Counted from the stretch's first letter, positions 24,852 through 39,694 are shown. The stretch is DNA of 64,000 bases from Theropithecus gelada (GCF_003255815.1 NC_037682.1:49129131-49193130); one strand, 5' to 3'. Translations and numbers: made by a program. The notes: generated from the sequence alone by a model not told the origin.

Positions 24852-27022
24852 TTCCATCTTCTCTTGCACAGGGAATTCAAGTGCTAGATGGCATTGAACA
24901 ATTGGAGTTTTAAAGACCTTTGAATCTTGAGATTCTAATTTTGTGTGTGAGGCTGGTAGTGTATAGATAATGCAGGGCTTTTCTATGTGCCTGTCTTGAC
25001 AGGTTTGGGGATGTTTTCTGTATTTAATCTATTCACTATATTTACTTCTATTTGTTAAATAGAATGTTATTGAGGCCATTCAACAAACTTTTGGGTTTGT
25101 TATTTTTTTTTCTGCAAATTGAAATAACATTTAGGAAACAACAGCTTATTTTTAAAGCCTTGGGAATCGTGACACTTTAGCAAATATTGGTAACAAATCT
25201 ATTTTCTGACACATCTATGAATAATTTTATTGTTACTCAACAGCATAGTAATAGTGACAAGTGGCATATGTTATTTCAGTTTTGAAAATGTTATGTAAAT
25301 CTAATATACTAGCAAATATCAGTTTTAATAAAAGCAAAAATACTCTTTCACTATCATTCAAAAAATGATACTTTTGTCATAAATAATCTGTTGGCAATTA
25401 GAATCAAATACCGCATTTTAATTTATATATGCTTCTTTAACCCAATTCTTTTCCTTACAGTATGTCACATTAGAAAAAAACATAACTTTTTTCCTCTGAG
25501 AAAGAACCATAAATGTTTGCAATTTAATCTTCAGCATATTGAAAAGGTTAGATTTCCTTTGTTAGCAAGAAGTTATTGGAACCTAAATCTTTTCTGTCAG
25601 TCAATAAGACTATAGTAGAAGGTGTCTTATATAGCACAGTTGGCAAGTAGTTTTTGTTCATCAAAAAAACAAAAGATTGTTTAAGGTGGAGAATCAGAAA
25701 AAATATTACATATATTGTCTATGGTATAAGTTAATATAATATAGTAAACATAGATGTGTATGTGTAACTTATATAACATAATTTGGACATTTAATTGAAA
25801 CTTTAAATATATAAATGCACTGCATAGCAAGGAAGGTTGGGGTTTAGTGGTGGGAGCCATGTGACCTGGCAGGGAAGATTGATCACTAACTTGGTTGATT
25901 TGCCAGTCCATGGTAATTTAAAACATAAATGACTTTTGGTTGTTTTTGCTATTGTGTTAACTTCTTACATAAATTGTAGCTCCTTAATTCCCTCCAGTCA
26001 AAAACTACCAGGAACATATCTGTAGCTGAACACATTGGGTTTATTACTCATTTTTAATGAGGGAGAATATATGCCATAGTGAACCATAGAGCATCTTAGG
26101 AAGAGAGTGTTCTATTTGGACCTATTTTAGGGTTTGGGCTTTCTTTTGGTGATTTTGAGTAGGGCCTAAGGAAACAGAAGTTTGTTGTAGATTGACTGCT
26201 GTCTGAAACCGGGGCAAATCTATTATTGGATATCTCAATAAACCTTTTCTATAGGGAGGGCAGACTAGGTTGAGGATAACATTGCAACTGGAGAGGCTAC
26301 AACTAAAATGGAAAACAAAGCAAAACTGACAGCATACAATGCTATAAGAATGAATACATTTAATTCATTCTTGCTACTGGATACAGGAAAGGTTACAAGT
26401 GAATAGTATTCTGTTCTTACAATTAGACTGGGTAGCAGGTAGTGTACTGGGTAGCAGGAAGTTGATTCTTGCAGCTACTTATGCCATTTCCCAATCATTT
26501 CTCCCAATTGCAGTGACTCCCACCTGTATGTGGGTTTCAATTTCATTATATAGGCAAGATTCAACTCCTGACCTATGCTTTCTGACTCTTAATTCCTGAC
26601 ATCTCATCTGACTTTTGCAACCCCAGCCCACTACTCTCCTCTGCTTCCAGTATGGCTCACCATCTGCATTCCTTGTCTAAGTGTGGTCGGTAATCCAGCT
26701 GAATCAGAGCAGTAGTGTACTGTAGCTGCTCCTGGACACAGTAGAGAGAATTCATATGCAGATAGGATAAATAAGAATTGATAGTATTCCTAGAAAAAGC
26801 AAATTAGAAGTGCTAAAGTTCCTGGAGTTTTGTGAGAAGCCAGATCTCAATGGAATTGGTTTGAGGTGAACGTTGATAATGAAGAAAGTAATGTAGTTTA
26901 GTATTTATTATTCCACTTAGATGAACAAGTATGAATAAAAACTTAAAAATGGTGCCAGTGGTTTTCATGACTGTATTTGCAGAATTGAAAATTGAAAAAA
27001 AGGGCAATTGGACAAAGGACAT
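24852..27022. other. Unique intronic DNA
   Basis: No repeat or exon recognised. Confidence 0.5.
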
Positions 27023-27024
27023 TT

Positions 27025-27130
27025 GTATTTAATAAGAGTAGCTATCATTTATTGAGTACTTATATGCTAGGCATTGTACTAAGTGCTTTATGCATGATTC
27101 ATTTCTCATAGCAACTATTTGAGGATATAA
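27025..27130 (-). repeat. MIR SINE fragment
   Basis: 'tatttattgagtactt'-like start, then 'ctaggcattgtactaagtgc' and 'catagcaactatttgaggat', matching the antisense MIR 3' half. Confidence 0.8.
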
Positions 27131-27149
27131 TTATAGCTCTACCCTATAA

Positions 27150-27657
27150 AAAGGCAGAGTCTAATTCCCATTCCCTTGACTATTGGCAAGGCTTGGTGAC
27201 TCACTATTGAACAGAATGCAGTGACAGTTATACAGTGTGATTTCCCAGGCTAAGTTAGAAACAGTGGTATAGCTTTCATCTGGCTGTCTCTGGGACACCA
27301 CATCAGAAAGAAGTTTCGCTATCCTGAAATTAACATACTGTAGAAAAGAGACCATGCAGAAAGGTCATGTAGAGACAGAGTAAGATGTCCAAGAAACCCT
27401 AGTTATCCCAGCCCCGAGCTCTTAAAATGTTCCCAGCCCAGGTACCTTATCTGTGAGTAAAAACGTCATTGAGATGACTTTGGCCTTAGCCACTGACTTA
27501 ACTGTAACCTCATGGGAGACTTGGAGACAGAACCACCCAGCCCAGATGCTCTCAAATTCCTGACCTACAGATACCATTAAGGATAATAAATGATTATTTT
27601 TGTTTTAAGCACTTTGTTTTGGGATGATTTCTTATACAACAATACTTAAGTAATACA
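27150..27657 (+). mobile_element. MLT1-type solo LTR (ERVL-MaLR)
   Basis: Sense LTR whose 3' half carries MLT1 signatures: 'aaattcctgacctacagata', 'aataaatgattatttttgtt', 'taagcactttgttttggg', and an end at 'taatacaag'. The 5' boundary is approximate. Non-coding; no internal viral sequence is present. Confidence 0.82.
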
Positions 27658-28029
27658 AGTTACTTCTTTGTAATTCTTTGATTAAGGTGAATAATAAAGT
27701 ATAATTTTTGCCTCAAATATAGATAAATCTCCTTTCTGGAAATGAATGGAAACAAAAAGCCTTAGAAGGTAGTAATCATTGACGTTGTGGCATCTTTTAC
27801 TGTTGAGAGTGACTTTTTTAAAAAAAACTATAGCCTTATGGAATAGAAAAAACATTAGATTTGGTGTCAGAAAACCTGCACTTAAAGATTTTTAGCTGTA
27901 CTGGTCCTGCCTATGTGACATGGAGGGAACAATCTTGCTGAGTGTGGTTTTTTTCCTGCTGAAAGTGAAGATGTAGAATTTGGTATCTAGTTGTTGGTGA
28001 CATATTTTTAGAATGACATCTAGAGACGA

Positions 28030-28231
28030 ATGCATCAGAGGAGGGTGATGAAGGGTCTGGAAATCATGGCAAATGAGAAATGGGTTTAGAAAGTGCAGGA
28101 GTTTTACCTAGAAAAAGACTATTAATTTGATGTCTTCATTAAGATATTTGAACAACTCTCACATGGAAGAGGAAATAGATTGATATTATGCATCTTTTGA
28201 GAGCAAACAGGAAACAATGTGTTGTAATTAA
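28030..28231 (+). repeat. L3/CR1-type LINE fragment
   Basis: 'ggtgatgaagggtctggaaa' and 'caactctcacatggaagagg' follow the L3 consensus order in sense orientation. Confidence 0.6.
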
Positions 28232-28617
28232 TGTTTTAGTCCAATACTGCTGCTAATAACAAAATACCATACACTGGGTAATTTATAAACAATACACATT
28301 TATTTCTCACAGTTCTGGAGGCTGGGAAGTCCACGATCAAAGCACCAGCAGGTTTGGTGTCTGGTGAAGGCCCAGACTCTGCTTCCAATATGACACCTTG
28401 TTACTGTATCATCTAGACAGGACCAACAAACTGTGTCCTCCCATGGTGGAAGGGCGGAAGGGCAAAAAGGACCTAACTGTTTGCCCTCAGCACTTTTATA
28501 AGGTTGCTAATCCCATTCATGAGGGCTCTGTTCTCATAACTTAATCACCTCCTAAAGTGATTAGGTCTTAGACTTTGATTTATGAGTTATGGGGGGACAT
28601 ATATTCAAACCACAGCA
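28232..28617 (-). mobile_element. MaLR-type solo LTR
   Basis: Antisense LTR: 'ttctggaggctgggaagtcc' near one end, 'caccagcaggtttggtgtct', 'cccattcatgagggctctg', then 'caaaccacagca' at the other end. Exact subfamily not assigned; the same family recurs at 50663. Confidence 0.75.
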
Positions 28618-28859
28618 ATAAGTATCTAGATTTTAGCTTACATGAAGATTAATTTTTTAATAATTAGATTTATTAGAAATAATATTTGCGATCCTTCAAC
28701 TATAGGAATGCCAAGGAAAGAAAGCTTGTTTATTTTTCTGGGTTTGGTAGAGGGAAACTATAATATACTGACTCTCGACATCTTCAAGAAGGCCAAAATC
28801 TATTCTTTTAAATTACTATTTTTTTCTGTTTCCCCTAAGCATCTGTGTATAAAATAGCT

Positions 28860-29125
28860 TTTGTTTTTCTTTACTACATGAGTCATATGTTTATGGAAGA
28901 TGAATTAGAAAACACAGATAAGCAAAAAAGGAAATGAAAATTACCAATAGTCTTACCACCATTTAGGAATCACTATAAATATTTTGATATATCTTTCCAG
29001 TTTGTGTATGTTTGTGTGTAGGGGAGCACATTCACACTTATGCACACATATAAATAATTGGTGTTATAATCTAAATACTACAGTATATGCTTTTTTTTCA
29101 TTTAATACATCTTTCCTTGTGAATA
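28860..29125. repeat. Ancient interspersed repeat, family not assigned
   Basis: 'aaaattaccaatagtcttac' followed by 'atatctttccagtttgtgta' resembles a high-copy old LINE-like 3' region. A similar sequence restarts near 29180 and continues after the inserted L1 from 29765 to about 30110. Confidence 0.4.
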
Positions 29126-29339
29126 AATTATTTCTGTGACTTTGATATTTATATTTAAATGTGAAGATGAAATTTATTTTGTGATTAAAAGTATTATTTG
29201 TGATAGGACATTTACAAAATATAGAGAACTTCAAAAAGGAAATAAAATTATCTGTTATCCCAATACTCAGAGGACCATTAACATTTTATTGTGTGCTATG
29301 ATCTCTTTTTTTCTGTACATAATTTTTGTAATGATGTAT

Positions 29340-29762
29340 AATGTGCTACCAAACAGTAGGTCTTATTCCTTCTATCTAACTATATTTTCATACTTTTATT
29401 CCCCACCACCACTGGCCTTTCTAGCCTCTGGTAACCACTGTTCTATTCACTGCTTCTCACATGTGAGTGAGAACATGTGATATTTGTCTTTCTGTGCCTG
29501 GCTTATTTCACTTAACATAATGTCCTCCAGTTCTATTCATGTTGTTGCAAATAACAGAATTTTATTCTTTTTTTTACTGTAAATAATACTCTCCATTGTG
29601 TATACATACTACATTTTTAAAATTCATTTATCTGTTGATGAAGGTGATGGATATCCTAATTCCCCAAATTTGGTCATTACACATTATATGCTTATATCAA
29701 AATATCACATGAACCCCATATATATGGGCAACTATTATGTATCCAAAATTTTAAAATAAGAA
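29340..29762 (+). mobile_element. 5'-inverted L1 fragment (twin-priming type)
   Basis: The first part (29340-29640) is antisense L1 3' sequence ('gcctctggtaaccactgttc', 'gtgagtgagaacatgtgata', 'cttaacataatgtcctccag'). From about 29640 the sequence switches to the sense L1 3' end ('gaaggtgatggatatcctaa' through 'catgaaccccatatata') and finishes in an A-rich end. An inverted upstream part joined to a sense 3' end is the classic twin-priming structure. Confidence 0.75.
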
Positions 29763-30121
29763 AGTGTATTAATTTTATTAATATACTTTTAACTAATAAT
29801 ACATTATGAATATTCCCACATTTCATTAAATTTTCTGCAAAATTATTATTTTCAGTAGCTCCAAAACATTCCATCATATAGATAAAATCATAATACACTC
29901 AAATAATTCCTACAATTGGAATAACTAGTCTGCCTATAGTTATTCATCACTATAAACAACAGTATGTTCAATAGATATATTTGTTTTTAATGGCTGTGTT
30001 GTATTCCACTATGTAGTTGTATCATAAATTCCTTATGTTTTAATATCTCAGTTCTAAATGTTTAGCTTAAGCAATCTTGTCATTGTTGGAGCAAATCTTT
30101 ACTCTTCACCTAATGTTTGAT

Positions 30122-30415
30122 TTTTTTTCTTTTTTTTTGAGAGACAGAGTCTGGCTCTGTTGCCCAGGCTGGAGTGCAGTGGAGCAATCACAGCTTACTG
30201 TGGCCTTGACCTCTTAGGTTCAAGCAATTCTCTCTCCTCAGCCTCCCGAGCAGCGCACCACCACACTCAGCTATTTTTTTGTTGTTGTTGTTATTTGTAG
30301 GGATGGGGTCTCACTATGTTGCATAGGCTGGTCTCAAACTCCTGGGCTCAAGTGATCTTCCTGCCTTGACTTTGCAAAGTGCTGGGATTACAGGTGTGAG
30401 TCACTGTGCCCAGCC
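30122..30415 (-). mobile_element. AluJ-type SINE
   Basis: Antisense Alu with older diagnostic words ('ggggtctcactatgttgc', 'actcctgggctcaagtgatc'), a partial deletion in the right arm near 30250 and a short (GTT)n in the middle A-rich linker. Probable short target duplication ttgatt on each side. Confidence 0.93.
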
Positions 30416-30644
30416 TTTTGATTACTTTTGACACATTTGATAAGTAGTTGTTTCAAGTTTGTCAGTCCACACTTATTTAATTTTGTTGTATGCTCTGGAA
30501 GTCTATAGAAGAAGCTTGAAGTCCTGAAATCCTTTAAGAGTTAAAATTTAGTTACAGATATGAAAATTACATGCAAAATAGTAATGAATATTTTATTCCA
30601 GTATATTATTAAATGCTAAATTATGTGGTTATGATTAAGTGCTT

Positions 30645-30870
30645 TGATGTGTAGTTTGGAGGGTAGCATGATAGTGAGGTCCAGTATAGTTAGGGGTGCT
30701 TCAAGGATGAAATGCAGTTTGATCTGAACTTTGAAGAGTGGGTTGGGTCAAAGTTAAGGAAGATATAGGGCATTCCATGGAAAAGCAACAAGACACACAA
30801 ATGCCCAGAGATTTGAGTAATTTTGATATATTCAATACCATAAGATGGCTACTTAAATTTAAAGCCATTT
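30645..30870 (-). repeat. L2 LINE fragment
   Basis: Antisense L2: 'gatctgaactttgaagagtg', 'gcattccatggaaaagcaac' and 'caaatgcccagagatttgag' match the 'gcattccaggcagaggga' region of the consensus. Confidence 0.65.
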
Positions 30871-31516
30871 GAATGCCATTGGTGAACAATCAGTTTTGAA
30901 TAGTAACTTCTGAAAAATCTGAACGATATTCATTTTAATATTTTTTGTTTTTAATCTTTATCTCTTCAAATACTGGAAAACATCTTAATTAAAATTCTTG
31001 ATTCATAAATATGCAAAAACTGCTTTTCCTTTCCTAGAAACTTTGTCTAATAACTATTTTTTGATATTACTGTGCTTTTTAATCATCTACATATATTTTA
31101 CATACTGTGTTTAATTGATTTCCAGTGAAATGCTCTTTAGATTATCTGAATCAACGTGGCTTTTTTCCTTTATTTGGGACTGGAATCCTTTTAAATCATA
31201 TTTTGAAAATTTTCTTCACTGTAGGTTTGGTGGGGCTGCTGAAGTTAGGGGTTGAACGAAAAGAAATTTATAGTAAATTTCCTTTGAATAAACTAATATT
31301 TACTAACTCAATGCCCACATGTTCTTCTTTTTGTGGTGTTCATGTGTTTAGTCATGTTAAACAGTGGTTGTTTTCAAAAGAAAGATCAAAAGAAGAAAAA
31401 TAATTTCCTTTATGTTATTTTGAAGAATCACAACCAGCTTTAAAAATTTTTTACACAATTATATTCACATTATAATATTAAGGCAAAACACATTTATATG
31501 ATTGTTCTTTAGGGAG
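30871..31516. other. Unique intronic DNA
   Basis: No repeat recognised. A 92-codon frame at 31125-31403 has no supporting features. Confidence 0.5.
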
Positions 31517-31687
31517 CAGTATTTCTTAAAGTGGGATCAGGACCTGTGCATTGGAATCACTTGGGTTGTTCATCAATATTCAGATTCCTTGGCCCCATCA
31601 TTGTGGAAGGTGGTATGGGGTGAAGGAATCTGCATTTTAACACACTTGCCAGATAATTCTACACATTGAAGCTTGAGAACCACTACT
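31517..31687 (+). mobile_element. MER5A-type non-autonomous hAT transposon
   Basis: Opens with 'cagtatttcttaaagtgg' and closes with 'gcttgagaaccactac', with 'ttggaatcacttgggttg' and 'gaatctgcattttaacac' inside, as in MER5A. The terminal inverted repeats are degraded. Confidence 0.75.
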
Positions 31688-31770
31688 TTAGGGATGTATT
31701 GTCTCAAGTCTCTTTGCAGCAGTCCTACAGTGACATGCATTAAGACTTGGTAGATATTATCATTGGACAT

Positions 31771-32148
31771 TGGTTTAGTCCATTCTCACACTGCTATAAA
31801 TAAATACCTGAGACTGGGTAATTTATAAAGAAAAGAGGTTTAAGAGCTTATGGTTCTGCAGGCTGTACAGGAAGCATGGCTGAGGCGGTCTCAGGAAATT
31901 TACAATCATGGCGGAAAGCAAAGGGGTAGCAGACACATCTTATATGGCTGGAGCAGGAGGAAGAGAGAGAGTGGGAAGGTGCTACACACTTTTAAACAAC
32001 CAGATCTCATGAGAACTCACTCATTATCATAAGCAAGGGGAAAGTCTGCCTCCATGATTTAATCACCTCCCACCAAGCCTCTCCTCCAACATTGGGAATT
32101 ACAATTCAATTTGAGATTTGGGCAGGGACACAAATCTAAACCATATCA
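31771..32148 (-). mobile_element. MST/THE1-type solo LTR (ERVL-MaLR)
   Basis: Antisense LTR from 'tggtttagtccattctcaca' through 'gagactgggtaatttataaa', 'atctcatgagaactcactca' and 'cctcccaccaagcctctcct' to 'ctaaaccatatca'. Nearly full length for the family. Non-coding. Confidence 0.9.
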
Positions 32149-33030
32149 GGTATTTTGCCTCAATTGATGTGTCATTGGACCTGTTTTGTTCTTAAGAAAT
32201 TACAAAATAATCTGGGCTTTTTTTCATAATAAAATTAATTTAAAATTATATAGCCTCCTTAAAAAAACCAGAGATTCTTTGTCAAGACTTTTTTTTTAAA
32301 GTTGGCATTATTGACTTCATATTAGACAGTAACCTATTATAAGTTTATTAATTTATGTTCCCTTTTACTCAGATGAATTGCTTACAGACTTCCACTTATG
32401 AAAGGTTAATATTTGTTAGGTTTTAGAAAGTTAAAAAGCAGTGGCTGGAAATGGTAAATTTTGCCCCTTCCCATTGTTGTTAAGCATGGTATAACATTAC
32501 TTACACGACTTAAGCCATTTGTTTTTATTTACTGCCTATTTTTACAATTTGGTGACATATTGCAAGTAATTCTTGTGGCTTTTATGGGGAAATCATGACT
32601 CTCTAGCCTCTTGCTGTCTGCTGCTTGGTAGTATTGAGCCACTTTGCACAGATTATGGGGCTAAGAACAGTGTGGGTCATCATTGCAATAAGGAACCCAT
32701 GGTTATTGTCTGTGGTGCAGCATGGCAGTGACCACATTCCCGTGAGTAAAGAACAAGAAACATAGTCCAACAAGTACGTAACAATACGTAAATAAGACTG
32801 TTTGGCATTAGTCCTGATAGGAAAAAATGGTACTCTTTGGAGCCTAAATGCTCTCAGGAAAATCTAAAGTTGTTACTAGGCTGGAGAGCCTCTCTTAGCA
32901 TCTTTCAATTTGTTTGGCAGTGATGGAAAATCTCCTTTATTATAGTCAATGGTGAGTCATTTGTAGGTAACCACTTTCACATACTACAGTTTTGACTTGT
33001 TCTTTAATCCCTTAGGTTGAGTCAGGGTTT
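32149..33030. other. Unique intronic DNA
   Basis: No repeat or exon recognised. Confidence 0.5.
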
Positions 33031-33034
33031 TTTT

Positions 33035-33042
33035 TGTTTGTT

Positions 33043-33088
<46 letters not shown>
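33035..33088. repeat. (GTTT)n followed by (TG)n microsatellite
   Basis: Three GTTT units run into about 20 uninterrupted TG dinucleotides. The length is likely to be polymorphic. Confidence 0.95.
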
Positions 33089-33090
<2 letters not shown>

Positions 33091-33464
33091 GGCTATAATG
33101 TGACAATAATTGGCATTTGAAATGGAAGCAACTGAAGTATGATTGATCAAATGGTGATTATTAATTCATAAAAGCCTTGGTCAGATGTCTAATATGGACT
33201 TTATTAAGAGGTTTAAATGGCTTTGACAAATATATCTCTGCATTTTCATTCACACAAGTGGAGAATGAACTGGCCGTTCCAAGGAGCCACATACTAGCCA
33301 TGACTGGCATCTAAAAGAAGGGGTTCCTCTGCATCACTTCACAGAATTCTTGTAAACATTAAGTGAGATAAAACATCTTTCCTGGAGGAAGGAAGGGATC
33401 TAGAAGGAAGGTAAAGAGGAGCTCTCTTCCCTGCTTTGCCCCATTTATTTTATCCTTTTCCGTT

Positions 33465-33545
33465 TATTTCAGCGTAAATATATTGAGCAGCTCTATTCTG
33501 GGCATTGTACTAGCAATGGGTATGCAGAAAAAATTGAGATTTAGC
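33465..33545 (-). repeat. L2 LINE 3' end fragment
   Basis: 'aaatatattgagcagctcta' and 'gggcattgtactagcaatgg' match the antisense L2 tail. Confidence 0.6.
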
Positions 33546-33554
33546 TCTTAATCA

Positions 33555-33650
33555 AAAGATTCAGCTTTATTGAGATAAAATAAATATACCATGTAATTTA
33601 CCCATTTAATGTATACAGTTCAATTGTTTTTAATATATTCCCAGGTTTCA
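33555..33650 (-). repeat. L1M-type fragment
   Basis: 'tttattgagataaaataaat' and 'cagttcaattgtttttaata' match a common antisense segment of old mammalian L1 elements. Confidence 0.55.
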
Positions 33651-33789
33651 CAAGATTTATCTTAGTTTGAGACTCATAAACATTTTTTACTTCACAATTC
33701 CTCAGGTCCAGAAGGAAGAAAAATCTCTTTGGTCCCATTCCTAAATCTGTTCCTTCCTTCAGGAAATAGTACCTACCAGTTGTTAAACA

Positions 33790-33950
33790 CCACCTCAATA
33801 TTGTGAGCCCAGCACTATGCCTTGGTACCTTACAAATATTATCTCATTGTGTGCTTTCAATAACCCTGAAAATCCATTTTTTCCCACCTTATATACAATG
33901 ACAGTAATCCGAAATACCTAGCATTTGTTGAGTACAATTATTATGTCTTT
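33790..33950 (-). repeat. Possible MIR/L2 fragment
   Basis: 'ccagcactatgccttggtac' then 'tattatctcattgtgtgctt' resembles antisense MIR. Diverged. Confidence 0.4.
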
Positions 33951-35228
33951 TAATATATGTAGACATTTACTGCTCCAGATATCATTTTCCTTTTCTCCCC
34001 TTTTCCCATTAGTTATTAACTATGTAACTTTTGCCTCATGCTTGTCCTTATGCTCTTGACTCTTACTGGGCTTCCTTGTAAAGGAAAGAGATAGAGGAGC
34101 AATTAGGATTTTCAGGAGTCTGATGGTGATCACAAAGACTGGCTGACTTACTTTACACACGTTTTTAAAAATATAAATATAGGGAGAGAGAATACCCTTG
34201 TGCAAACAGATAAAAGGTGAATGCAAGGCTGCTGAAGGGCTACGGCAAAATAATAGCTGTTTCCAACCCTCAGTTCCAATTTAAAGAAATATAAAAATAT
34301 TTTATTTCTATGAACTTTTAGGTGTTTGTTTTCCACCTACGATTTGCTTTTTCCTTTTCAGCTGATCCACCTAACCCTCTTCGCAGTTAGCTAACTTCTC
34401 TATACTATGAAGTAATTCCTGCACACATATTTCTGCAATAACCCTGTCTTTTTTTTTTTTTTTAAATACTTCTCACCTGAGGATAAACTTGTCCCTTTGT
34501 AAAATAAAATAAAAAAAAGACATTTTTTTTAAAATGCTACATGAAAAATGTGCTGAAGTATCAGTGGTAAAGGTAAGGAATATAAAGAGACTTCTGTAAC
34601 TTTGGACAGCTGTATAGCTAGAAAAACCAAAACAAAACAGTTTTCTCCAAACCCCAGCACACGAAAATATTCAGGTTGGCTAACTTTCTGGCACTGATTT
34701 AAATCATTTATATATTTTCTGGTGAACAATGAACATTGGCTACTGAAGCTAACTTTTCTACTGGTTCTAAATTAAGGACAGTGTTTTTTATGATGTGCTT
34801 CTTTTTATGCTATGGCAAGAGTGTTGCTAATAAAAGCGTCCAATTAAAAGAAAAACTTTACCAAGCCTAATAATTAGTCATTGAATCTGAACTAATTTAA
34901 ATGAAAGGTGTAAATGAGTAAGGGGTTTAAAGGTTTGTTTTTGAAGCACTTAAACTGCTTTATATTTAAAAAAACCACACAGTTTTAATCTGCAACTTCA
35001 CATTAGTTCCTTTGACAATGACTTCTTTAATGCTTTGTTTAACCAGTATTGTTTAATCAGAATTGTATTTTTTATTTGTCCTACTAAATTACTTATATCT
35101 TATTTTAATTAGTATATTTTATTTGTCCTACTAAGCATCATATACTGTCCTGAGTTTGGGATTTTTTTCTCCAGTAGCTTGCAAAGAAATGTATATTCTA
35201 ATGGCTTTATTTTATTTTATTTTTCTAG
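33951..35228. other. Unique intronic DNA up to the second coding exon
   Basis: No interspersed repeat recognised. A T run lies at 34448-34464, and the last bases form the splice acceptor for 35229. Confidence 0.55.
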
Positions 35229-37820
<2,592 letters not shown>

Positions 37821-37829
37821 TTAAGTCAC

Positions 37830-38445
37830 AGAAAATGCAATGGGGTCAGCATAGTGAAGATTGCCAAAAAAATTGCCAGTGCTATTTCAGTCAGTATCAC
37901 TAGAAGTACAGTATGATGCATTCAAGAAGTGGTAGTCCCACTAAAAACTGCCTGCTCAATAGCGTGTTTCTGAAGTATTGTGTTGAGTTCAGAATTACCA
38001 CACTTTAAAAGGAACTCAAAGGCATTGGAATATTCTCAGAGAACAACTGGTATAATCACAGAGATGAAATTATATAATAAGAAGGATGGTTGAAGGAATT
38101 AGTAATACTAACCTCAGAGAAAACAAAATCAAGGATGACATGATGGTGTCTTTAAAGATTAAAGTCACATGGAGTAGGGATTGGGTTTATACTGTCTAGC
38201 TTCCTGGGGATAGAATACAGATCAGTGACAAGAAGTTATGAGGAACCTGATTATGGTTAATAAGACCAACTAGCTAACAGTTGTACCTGTCTATATGGGA
38301 TATTCTCCTTTGGAAGATAGTAACTTATCTATCCTTAGAGATATGCAGCAATCTCTGTTGTCATATTAATAGAGGTGTTGTAGAGGACAGAAGTTTGATC
38401 TTTTCTCCAATGCCAAGACTATGAATTTTTATGAACATTCTTATA
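37830..38445 (+). repeat. L3/CR1-type LINE relic
   Basis: Sense L3: 'ttgagttcagaattaccaca' and 'ctttaaaaggaactcaaagg', then 'aaggatgacatgatggtgtc', 'agtcacatggagtagggatt' and 'tagaggtgttgtagagg', in consensus order. No open frame. Confidence 0.65.
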
Positions 38446-38560
38446 AAATATTCCACAGTTTATGGTATATCTTTTTTTACAGTACTTTCCAAGGACTACA
38501 TAGTATTGTGACTATTTTTCTACATATTCTTCTTCTTTGAAATGCATCTTATTAAAACTC

Positions 38561-39375
38561 AAGGATTCTTAATTTTTCTTCCTGTGAATTCCTTTGATAG
38601 TCTAGTGAAGCCTACAGATCTTTTTTAAAAATTATTTTAAGTGCATAAGGTAGAATAAACAGGTTACAGAGAAAATGAATCATATTAAAACAGTAAATAG
38701 GCCAGGCACAGTGGCTCATGCCTGCAATCCCAGCACTTTGGGAGGTCGAGGCGGTGGGCAGATCATGAGATCAGGAGATCAAGACCATCCTGGCCAACAT
38801 GGTGAAACCTCGTCTCTACTAAAAATACAAAAATTAGCCGGATGTGGTGGCACGTGCCTGTAGTCCCAGCTACTAGGGAGGCTGAGGCAGAAGAATCGCT
38901 TGAACCCGGGAGATGGAGGCTGCAGTGAGCTGAGATCACGCCACTGCACTCCAGCCTGGGTGACAGAGTGACACTCTGTCTCAAAAATGAAAACAAAAAC
39001 AACCAAAAAACAAAAAACAGTAAATAATGTAAAACATTTGTGATATGGTAGAATATGCTATTCTACTAATGTATTAAAAAAAACAAGGTCTTATAGAGGG
39101 CCTAACAGTATAATAATTTTGAAGTAGTGATAAGTGTAAAAGATATTTTGAGATATCTCCAAGTATAATGTGATATAAAAATATCAGTTGTGATACTAAT
39201 TGGTGACAATGTCATAGGAACCACAAATACAGTACAGTTTGTTACTTGCATCCATAATTTAAGGAAATGTAAATTTTCAATACAGGCTAGTGAAAAATAA
39301 TTTTTCCATAAAAGTTTAGAGACCCCTTGAATTCTATGTCTGCTGGAGTCTGTGGACCACGAGTTAAGAATCCCT
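38561..39375. mobile_element. Degraded DNA transposon, probably hAT-like, split by an Alu
   Basis: The ends aaggattcttaa and gttaagaatcccta are imperfect inverted repeats. The interior is a non-coding AT-rich sequence I recognise as a repeated element but cannot name. An Alu is inserted at 38700-39013, and the right end overlaps the target duplication of an L1PA insertion. Confidence 0.6.
38700..39013 (+). mobile_element. AluSc-type SINE with target-site duplication
   Basis: Sense Alu with 'gaccatcctggccaacatgg'. Perfect 13 bp flanks aaaacagtaaata at 38687-38699 and 39014-39026. The tail is mutated to an AAAC-rich run. Confidence 0.96.
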
Positions 39376-39380
39376 ATGCT

Positions 39381-39654
39381 ATAGGTGGGAACTGAACAAT
39401 GAGATCACTTGGACTCGGGAAGGGGAACATCACACACCGGGGCCTATCATGGGGAGGGGGAAGGGGGGAGGGATAGCATTGGGAGTTATACCTGATGTAA
39501 ATGACGAGTTGGTGGGTGCTGACGAGTTGATGGGTGCAGCACACCAACATGGCACAAGTATACATATGTAACAAACCTGCACGTTATGCACATGTACCCT
39601 AGAACTTAAAGTATAATAATAATAAAAAAATAAAAAATAAAATAAAAAATAAAA
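39381..39654 (+). mobile_element. 5'-truncated L1PA 3' end with perfect target-site duplication
   Basis: Only the L1 3' UTR is present ('gggaactgaacaatgagatc', 'cctgcacgttatgcacatgt'), ending in an interrupted A-rich tail. The 15 bp copies aagaatccctatgct at 39366-39380 and 39655-39669 are identical, so the insertion is fairly recent. An 18 bp internal duplication (gacgagttggtgggtgct) is present near 39503-39538. Confidence 0.96.
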
Positions 39655-39694
39655 AAGAATCCCTATGCTAGATGATATGGTACACCCATAATGA

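Larger units (their letters stand above)
13340..35228 (+). other. SOX6: SOX6 intron between the two coding exons
   Basis: The 21,889 bp intron is bounded by gtgagc and a pyrimidine-rich tag acceptor, and the coding frame closes exactly across it (phase 0). It contains L2, MIR, L3, MaLR-type LTR, Alu, MER5 and L1 relics, and a (TG)n tract. One 38 bp exon-like segment with strong splice sites lies 1 kb inside it (14306-14343). Confidence 0.93.

Noticed and set aside
29136..29480. 114-codon frame
   Set aside because: It crosses an old repeat and the antisense L1 arm, so it is a chimera of relic sequence.
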